DNA of 64,000 nt from Palsa-465 sp963800475 (GTDB taxonomy: Bacteria > Actinomycetota > Thermoleophilia > Solirubrobacterales > Solirubrobacteraceae), in contig CAWDAZ010000001.1 in assembly GCA_963800475.1 (NCBI GenBank), positions 558,001 through 622,000 on the forward strand, in the 5' to 3' direction. Every line of letters starts with the position of its first letter. Position 1 is the first letter of the stretch. The position numbers were made by a program, and so were the translations under genes. Positions 58,417 through 64,000 of this stretch are shown one piece after another. The notes beneath the pieces are model-generated. The model did not search any database. It had not been told where the DNA came from and was given only the letters and a program-made list of their open reading frames with translations.

Positions 58417-60329
58417 CTAGTCGGAACGCGTGATCTGAGCGTGCAGCGCCTGCGCGACCGTGCGCATCAGCAGCACCGTCGACCCGGTCAGGCCCGAGAA
58501 CCCGAGCACCCACAGCGCGTCGCGGACGCCGTTGTCGCGCGACAGCGAGCCCGCGACCAGCAAGATCGCCGAGGCGAGCGCACCCGCGGCGGTCGCGATC
58601 GCGACCAGCGATCGGTTCAGCCAGCTCTCGACCACGCCGCGGTCGGACCCCGCGTACCGCTCGACTCGCACCACCATCCGGCCCGAGCGCCACTGGCTGG
58701 CGATCGCCTCCGCGTGCTCGGGGAGCGTGCGCAGCGCCGGAAGCGCGTGCAGCAGCTCGCGCTGGACGATCTCCTCAGGCGTGCCGACCTCTTCGCGGAG
58801 GTCGCGGCTGACGATCAGCTCTGCCTCGGGGCCGAGCTCGAACCCCGGTGACAGGGTCCGGAGCGTCCCCTCGAGCGTGATCAGCGTGCGCGACAGCAGC
58901 ATCATCGAACGTGGCGGGCGCAGCCCGTGGCGCTCGATCACATCCACGACGCCGCCCATCGCAGCAGCGCCGAAACCGGTCGATTCCACCTCGCCGAGCA
59001 GGATCGACATGTCGCGCTCGAGCTGTCGCATGTCGATGTGCTGCCTCGTCGCCGACCAGGTGCCTCACCGCCCGGGCGATCAGCTGATCCGTCCCGGAGC
59101 GCGAAACCGATCGCGATCCCCTGCAGGGCTTCGCGGGTCACCGGGTCGATCCGGCCGACTGCGCCGAAGTCGAGCAGCCACAGCGTCCCGCTCGAGTCGA
59201 TCAGCACATTCCCCGGATGCGGGTCGGCGTGGTAATAGCCGTCGCGGAGGATCTGTCCGAGGAACGACGCGAGCAGCCGACGCGCGAGCTCGACGCGTTC
59301 GACGGGCGCCGCGTCGATGGCCGCGTCGTCGCCGATTGTCTCGCCGACGACCTCGTCCATGACCAGCAGCCGTCGTGTCGACAAGGTCGGGTGAATCCCC
59401 GGGATCTTGACCCCGGCGCTGGGGGCGATGCTCTCGCGCAGTCGCGCCCCCGCCGTCGCCTCGCGCCCGTAGTCGAGCTCGGCCTCGATGCTCGTGATCA
59501 GCTCCTCGGCGAGCGCGCGGATCCCGATTCGGTGGGCGGCCTCAACGCGGTGGTCGAGCTGGCGGGCGACGAACGACAGCACCGCAGAGTCCCGCAGCAC
59601 GATCTCGTCGAGGCCTGGGCGCTGGAGCTTGACGACCACCGGGGTGCCATCGTGGAGCCGAGCGCGGTGGGTCTGGCCGATCGAGGCGGCGGCCAGCGGA
59701 GTTCGGTCGAAGCCGGCGAACGCCTTGTCGACGGGCTCGGCCAGCTCCGAGCTCAGCACGTGGTCGACGTCCTCGTCGCTCAAGCGCCTGACATTCGAGT
59801 GCAGGTTCGAGAGCTCGCCGGTGAGCGTGTCCGGGAGCAGGTCCGTTCGCGTCGCCGCGATCTGCCCGAACTTGACGAACATCCCGCCCGAGCGCTCCAG
59901 CATCAGACGCAGCCGGTGGGCGAAGTCGGGCGACGAGAGCGCGGCGCTAGACCGGTACCGCACATGCAGGAGGTTCTCCGAGCGGGCGTTCTCGACGATC
60001 TCGCGGAACCGTCCGAGCGGCGACAGGACCGACCGGGTCGCGGCCACCGGGTGGCGGAGTGTGCGCCGCGCGCCGCGATGCCGGTGCCGGCCGTGGGAGA
60101 CGACGTCGATGATGATCGCGACGGGCAATGTCGCGAGCACCCCGAAGAACACCGACAGCGAGATCACCAGCGCCGGGTGCTGGTCGTGCGGACCGAGCGC
60201 GATCGCGGCCGTCGCGATTCCCGCGGCCCAGCCGACGATCGCGGCGGCGGCGTTTCGCCAGCGCCCGATCTGCACTCCCAGGATGCGGCTCGAGAGGATC
60301 CCGATCGCCGCGATCCAGAACGGGAGCAC
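58417..60329 (-). pseudogene. ABC1/UbiB-family kinase-like protein, two frameshifts
   Basis: The first frame from GTG 60329 has two N-terminal membrane segments, then the ABC1 core: MFVKFGQIAATRTDLLP near residue 150, PLAAASIGQTHRARLHDG near 210, VVVKLQRPGLDE, and the catalytic-type block YYHADPHPGNVLIDSSG, with WLLDFGAVGRID. After about GFALRDGS at 59100 the frame changes: LIARAVRHLVGDEAA is in a second frame (to about 59050), and the C-terminus DMRQLERDMSILLGEVESTG to LMRTVAQALHAQ, with two final helices, is in a third. Each change needs one base removed or two added. ABC1 proteins are atypical kinases linked to quinone or lipid metabolism. Confidence 0.8.
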
Positions 60330-60537
60330 GATCAGATAGCCGAGCCCGAGCTCGAACTTGATCTTTGTGACCGCTGGAACCAGAGCGCGATAGCGTCACA
60401 GAGCGACCGGACGAATCGCTTCAACGCCCCTCGCGAGCCCGTTCCGGCCCGCCGGCCTAGAACATCCGTCCAGGTTTTCGGGCGCCCTGGTTCGGCGAAC
60501 GTGAGCTCCTGGGCGGTAGCGGGAATAACAGAGGGAA

Positions 60538-62235
60538 ATGAACACCCGCCGCTCCCTGGGAGTCCGACTGATCCCCGGAATCGGCGAGGCGGGCACCCGG
60601 CAGCTGCTCAGCAACCTCGTCGAGTCGGCCGAGGACGCGATCGTCACCAAGGACCAAACCGGCACGATTACGAGCTGGAACGAGGGCGCCGCGGCGCTGT
60701 ACGGCTACAGCCCCGACGAGGCGATCGGGAACCCGATCGCGCTCATCGAGCCACCCGAGCTGCAGGGTGAGCAGCGGCGGATCGCGCGACGGGTGTTCGC
60801 CGGCGAGTCGTTCCGCCATCTCGAGACCGAGCAGATCCACAAGGATCAGCGGCGGATCGCCGTGTCGTTGACACTCTCCCCGGTACGCGACTCGCGCGGG
60901 CGGGTGGTGCTCGCGTCGCTGATCGCCCGCGACATCACCAACCGCAAGCGCTACGAGGAGCGCCTCGAGTTCATGGCCGACCACGACCAGCTGACGGGGC
61001 TGCTGAACCGGCGCCGGTTCGAGGAGGAGCTGAAGCGCGAGCTCGCGCGGATCGGCCGGAACGGCTCGGCGGGAGCGGTGCTGAGCATCGACATCGACAA
61101 CTTCAAGTCGATCAACGACGCGGTCGGTCACCCGGCGGGCGACGCAGTGCTCGTGGAGGTCGCGCGCGTGCTGCGGGGGCGGTTTCGTGCCTCCGACGTG
61201 CTGGCGCGAATGGGCGGGGATGAGTTTTGCGTGCTGCTCACCGACCTGACGGCAGAGCGGGCCCGCGCCGCCGCCTACGACGTGCTCGCCGCGATCCACA
61301 CCTCGTGCCGCCCGGTGTTCAGCGGCCGGCTGCTGCGCGTCGCGGCAAGCATCGGCGTGGCCCCGGTCGAGTCAGATGACGCGACCAGCATCGAGGTGAT
61401 CGTCCACGCGGACCTCGCGATGTACGCCGCCAAGTCGTCCGGGCGTGACGGCGTCGTCGTGTACTCGGCGTGGGAGGGCCAGAAGGTTCGCGGGATGATG
61501 CGCCAGCCGTGGGCCGAGCGGATCCGCGACGCCCTCCAACGCGACCGGTTCGTGCTCCACTACCAGCCGATCCTCGACCTCGCGAGCGGGGAGCTGAGCC
61601 ACGGCGAGCTGCTGCTCCGGATGCGCGACGACCGCGGGAACGTGATCGCGCCCGCGGCGTTCCTGCCGGTCGCGGAGCGCCAGGGACTGATTCACCACGT
61701 CGACCGGTGGGTGATTCAGCACGCGATCGCGCTGGTCGGCGACACGGACCACGCGCCGCCCGCGCCGGTCGGGATCAACCTGTCGGGTGACTCACTTGCG
61801 TCTGACCCGAACCTGCTGTCAGTGATCGAGCGCGAACTGATGCGGACCGGAGTCGACCCCAAGTCCTTGATCTTCGAGGTAACCGAGACGGCGGCGATCG
61901 CGAACATGCCGGAGGCCTCGCGGTTCGCGTCGGCGCTGCGGAGCCTCGGGTGCAGCCTCGCGCTCGACGACTTCGGCACCGGGTTCGGTTCCTTCTACTA
62001 CCTGAAGCACCTGCCGGTCGGGTACCTGAAGCTCGACGGCGAGTTCATCCGCAACCTCACGCACAGCCCGGTCGACAAGCACGTCGTCCGCGCGATCGTC
62101 GGCGTCGCGCGCGCGCTCGGGATCAAGACCGTCGCCGAGTCGGTCTCGAACGCCGAGACGATCCGGCTGCTGCAGGAGCACGGCGTCGACTACGCCCAGG
62201 GCTTCTACGTCGGCAGGCCCGAGCCGCTCGCGTAG
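60538..62235 (+). CDS. PAS-GGDEF-EAL cyclic-di-GMP enzyme
   Basis: This is a 565-residue signalling protein. A PAS sensor occupies residues ~22-140 (VESAEDAIVTKDQTGTITSW). The GGDEF domain (~145-300) has the catalytic motif RMGGDEFCVLL and, five residues before it, the I-site RASD (R-x-x-D), so product inhibition is possible. The EAL domain (~315-560) has the motif as ELLLRM (E-L-L), FEVTETAAIAN and LALDDFGTGFGSFYYLKHLP with the D-D-F-G metal site, and LKLDGEFIRNL. Both halves look active: synthesis and breakdown of cyclic-di-GMP. The ATG at 60538 follows AGAGGGA. It diverges from the ABC1 gene across about 200 bases. Confidence 0.93.
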   Translation: MNTRRSLGVRLIPGIGEAGTRQLLSNLVESAEDAIVTKDQTGTITSWNEGAAALYGYSPDEAIGNPIALIEPPELQGEQRRIARRVFAGESFRHLETEQIHKDQRRIAVSLTLSPVRDSRGRVVLASLIARDITNRKRYEERLEFMADHDQLTGLLNRRRFEEELKRELARIGRNGSAGAVLSIDIDNFKSINDAVGHPAGDAVLVEVARVLRGRFRASDVLARMGGDEFCVLLTDLTAERARAAAYDVLAAIHTSCRPVFSGRLLRVAASIGVAPVESDDATSIEVIVHADLAMYAAKSSGRDGVVVYSAWEGQKVRGMMRQPWAERIRDALQRDRFVLHYQPILDLASGELSHGELLLRMRDDRGNVIAPAAFLPVAERQGLIHHVDRWVIQHAIALVGDTDHAPPAPVGINLSGDSLASDPNLLSVIERELMRTGVDPKSLIFEVTETAAIANMPEASRFASALRSLGCSLALDDFGTGFGSFYYLKHLPVGYLKLDGEFIRNLTHSPVDKHVVRAIVGVARALGIKTVAESVSNAETIRLLQEHGVDYAQGFYVGRPEPLA

Positions 62236-62285
62236 TGACCGTTCCTGCGAGGCTTGACGCGTGATACGGGCCAAGCGCGACTGAC

Positions 62286-63437
62286 GTGGATCGCTCCTCG
62301 CCGTACGCGGTCGCGTTCACCGACTGGCTGGGGTGCGCGTGCGCCGGAGCAGGGGAGCGCGCGCCACGGGCGGTGCGGGCGGCCGGCGACGACCTGATCA
62401 CCCGGGTCGCGTTCGCGGGCACGGCTGGGCACGTGCTCGACTACGACGACACGTTCGCCGACGGCGTCGCGCACGTGACCGCTGCGTGCGCGCCGGCGGC
62501 GCTGGTGGTTGCGGCGGAGCTCGGCGCCCGGGTGGGCGACGCGCTCGCGGCATACGCCGAGGGATTCGAGGCGATGGCCGCGGTCGCCGCCGCGAGCCAC
62601 CCCGCGCTGTATGACGCGGGATGGCACCCGACCGCGGTGTGCGCGCCGGTCGGCGCCGCCGTCGCGGCGTCGAGGCTGCTGGGGCTGACTGCGGCGCAGT
62701 GCGAGGATGCGCTCGCGGTCGCGGTGCTCCGCGCCGGCGGCACCCGCGGCGCGTTCGGCTCGGACGGGAAGTCGATCCAGGTCGGCCTGGCGGCGGCCGC
62801 CGGAGCGCAGGCGGCGCTGCTGGCGAAGGCGGGCGCCCGAGTCGACCGCCGCGCGATCGACGGCCCGGTCGGCTTCGAGGCTGTGGTGGGCGCCACGCTC
62901 GCGGCGCCCGAGCTGGGCGCCCGCGCGATCGAGCGCAACTGGATCAAGCTTCACCCGAGCTGCCTGGGGACGCACGCGGCGATCGATGCCGCGGCGGGCA
63001 TTGGCGACGCGGACGGCGGGCCGATCCAGGTCGCGGTGCACCCCGTCGCCCGGCAGGCGGCGTATCTCGACGAGGTCGACGACGGGCTGTCGGCCAAGTT
63101 CTCGATCCCGTACTGCGTCGCGCACACGCTGCTGCACGGACCGCCGGGAGTCGGCGCCTTCACGAGGGTCGATCCGGACACCGCCCGTCGCAGTCGCTCG
63201 GTGAGGGTCGCGGTGGACGAGGCGCTGCCGCGGTTCGGCGCCGTGCTCGTCGTCGGCGGCGAGGAGCGCGCGCGGGTCGAGGCTCCTCGGGGCGCGCCCG
63301 AGCACCCGGTCGGCGCCGCGGAGCTCACGCGGAAGCTCCGCGACCTCGCCGGCGACCGGCTCGACGCGGTGCTCGACGATCGCGACGCGCCCGCCGCGAA
63401 GGTCCTCGCGGCGGCCGGGCTCGCCGGATCGGGCTAG
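62286..63437 (+). CDS. MmgE/PrpD-family protein
   Basis: This is a 383-residue protein of the MmgE/PrpD (2-methylcitrate dehydratase-like) family. GTG 62286 begins FTDWLGCACAGAGERAP. Conserved blocks are FAGTAGHVLDYDDTFADGVAHVTAACAPAAL near residues 42-73 (the 'D-Y-D-D' motif), GFEAMAAVAAASHPALYDAGWHPTAVCAP near 98, RAGGTRGAFGSDGKSIQVGLA near 158, and NWIKLHPSCLGTHAAIDA near 212, where 'K-x-x-x-x-C-x-x-x-H' is standard. It probably dehydrates a hydroxy-acid; a cognate 2-methylcitrate synthase is not in the window. Its stop overlaps that of the convergent RlpA-like gene by 4 bases. Confidence 0.9.
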   Translation: MDRSSPYAVAFTDWLGCACAGAGERAPRAVRAAGDDLITRVAFAGTAGHVLDYDDTFADGVAHVTAACAPAALVVAAELGARVGDALAAYAEGFEAMAAVAAASHPALYDAGWHPTAVCAPVGAAVAASRLLGLTAAQCEDALAVAVLRAGGTRGAFGSDGKSIQVGLAAAAGAQAALLAKAGARVDRRAIDGPVGFEAVVGATLAAPELGARAIERNWIKLHPSCLGTHAAIDAAAGIGDADGGPIQVAVHPVARQAAYLDEVDDGLSAKFSIPYCVAHTLLHGPPGVGAFTRVDPDTARRSRSVRVAVDEALPRFGAVLVVGGEERARVEAPRGAPEHPVGAAELTRKLRDLAGDRLDAVLDDRDAPAAKVLAAAGLAGSG

Positions 63438-64000
63438 CGCGAGACGATCCGCCAGTAGATCGGGCCGAGGCCCGGGAAGTGGAGCGCCTCGGCGGTCGCG
63501 CCCGTCAGGTCCCATTCGCGCCCGGCGATGTACGGGCCGCGGTCGATCACCGGGACCTTGACGGCGCGGCCGCCGTACTCGAACAGAACCTCGGTCCCGC
63601 ACGGCAGGGTCTTGTTGGCGACGCCGAGTTCCGGAACGCTCTCGACACCCCCGCACGCGACGGGCTGGCCGTAGTCGGTGAACACCGAGGCGATGCTCTG
63701 ATACCACTGGCCGCGCGGCAGGTCGGCGGGGTTCAGCAGCGCGTAGGACAGGTTGAGCTGGTCGAGGTGGTACTGCCTGACCGCGGCCTGGAACTTCGCG
63801 ACCGCCGCCCGGACCTCGGCGTCGCTCGGCGCGCCCTTGGCGGGTGCGGTCGTATTGCTTGCCGCCATCGAAGGCGACGGGTCGTGTAGCGGAGGCGCCG
63901 CCTCGCCCGCCTGCGCGAGCTGCTGTGTGCTCGTTCCGGCGGCGCCTTGACCGACGACGGGCTCGACGGCCTGGGGATGCGCCGCGGGCACCGTCGCGGC
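63434..64000 (-). CDS. RlpA-like double-psi beta-barrel protein (partial at window edge)
   Basis: The frame is open at the right edge, so the true start lies outside the window; GTG 63991 is only an internal candidate. The visible 188 residues have a helix (SDAEVRAAVAKFQAAVRQYH) then ASVFTDYGQPVACGGVESVP, VANKTLPCGTEVLFEYGGRAV and VPVIDRGPYIAGREWDLTGA. This is the DPBB pattern of RlpA and expansin-like proteins: A-S-x-(Y/F), C-G, L-P-x-G-T-x-V, V-x-V-x-D-R-G-P-(Y/F), R-x-x-D-L-(S/T). A fused linker region rich in Ala/Pro precedes it. The protein should act in the cell wall; catalytic activity needs the conserved Asp, which is present in DRGP. Confidence 0.8.
   Translation of the reverse strand, partial: AATVPAAHPQAVEPVVGQGAAGTSTQQLAQAGEAAPPLHDPSPSMAASNTTAPAKGAPSDAEVRAAVAKFQAAVRQYHLDQLNLSYALLNPADLPRGQWYQSIASVFTDYGQPVACGGVESVPELGVANKTLPCGTEVLFEYGGRAVKVPVIDRGPYIAGREWDLTGATAEALHFPGLGPIYWRIVSR

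Noticed and set aside
1..64000. CRISPR arrays, prophage modules, replication origin, rRNA operon.
   Set aside because: No regularly spaced repeats, no phage structural cluster (only a lone collar protein), no DnaA-box clusters or rRNA-like stretches were seen.

Overview
The window is high-GC actinobacterial DNA. It most resembles the class Thermoleophilia, order Solirubrobacterales. The basis is the GC bias, frequent GTG starts, many small Ser/Gly-rich lipoproteins, beta-sandwich C-terminal modules typical of Solirubrobacterales secreted proteins (near 6385-6789 and 11700-12100), and a furA-katG pair. No rRNA, intact tRNA, CRISPR array, phage module or replication origin was seen. The lineage is inferred from these features only, without a database search.

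Layout. Positions 1-7.7 kb are accessory-like: the 3' part of an IS110 transposase, a GNAT acetyltransferase, an MMPL/RND transporter, a K+-channel pseudogene, membrane and secreted fragments, and two very small genes. Positions 7.7-28 kb hold an MDR oxidoreductase, an acyl-CoA synthetase, beta-propeller and lipoprotein genes, Nudix, Ohr, a frameshifted lipase-like hydrolase beside the 3' half of a tRNA-Gly(CCC), a large GT-C-like membrane protein, MOSC, SRPBCC, GYD, EthD and a methyltransferase. Positions 27.7-32.8 kb hold a DUF1254 protein diverging from a TetR regulator, a PPOX-like flavoprotein, enoyl-CoA hydratase and an M28 peptidase. Positions 32.9-38 kb form a tight four-gene operon: a sphingosine-phosphate-lyase-like PLP enzyme, an FGGY kinase, an APH-like kinase and a Cys/Met gamma-lyase-family enzyme. 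Positions 38-50.4 kb hold a Tat-exported triple tail-collar protein, a desaturase, a leaderless secretory lipase, an MFS pump, YciI, hydrolase and methyltransferase genes, an amine oxidase and a Baeyer-Villiger-type monooxygenase. Positions 50.4-54.3 kb are oxidative-stress genes (AhpD-like, KatG, FurA) and a cupin. Positions 54.3-64 kb hold a CocE hydrolase, a truncated methyltransferase, an MFS pump, a DsbA/FrnE-like protein, an ABC1/UbiB kinase, a PAS-GGDEF-EAL protein, MmgE/PrpD and an RlpA-like protein running off the edge.

The most striking item is the DsbA/FrnE-family gene at 57746-58375. Its first active-site cysteine codon is TGA, so the motif would read U-P-F-C. A stem-loop with the spacing expected of a bacterial SECIS element follows directly. 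It is a candidate selenoprotein, though a nonsense mutation or base error cannot be excluded from sequence alone.

A second pattern is a series of otherwise healthy genes broken by single-base shifts, often in runs of three G or C (17280, 38852, 45555, 54190, and two near 59050-59100). This is either residual sequencing error or a real burst of pseudogenes, and it matters for anyone using the gene calls.
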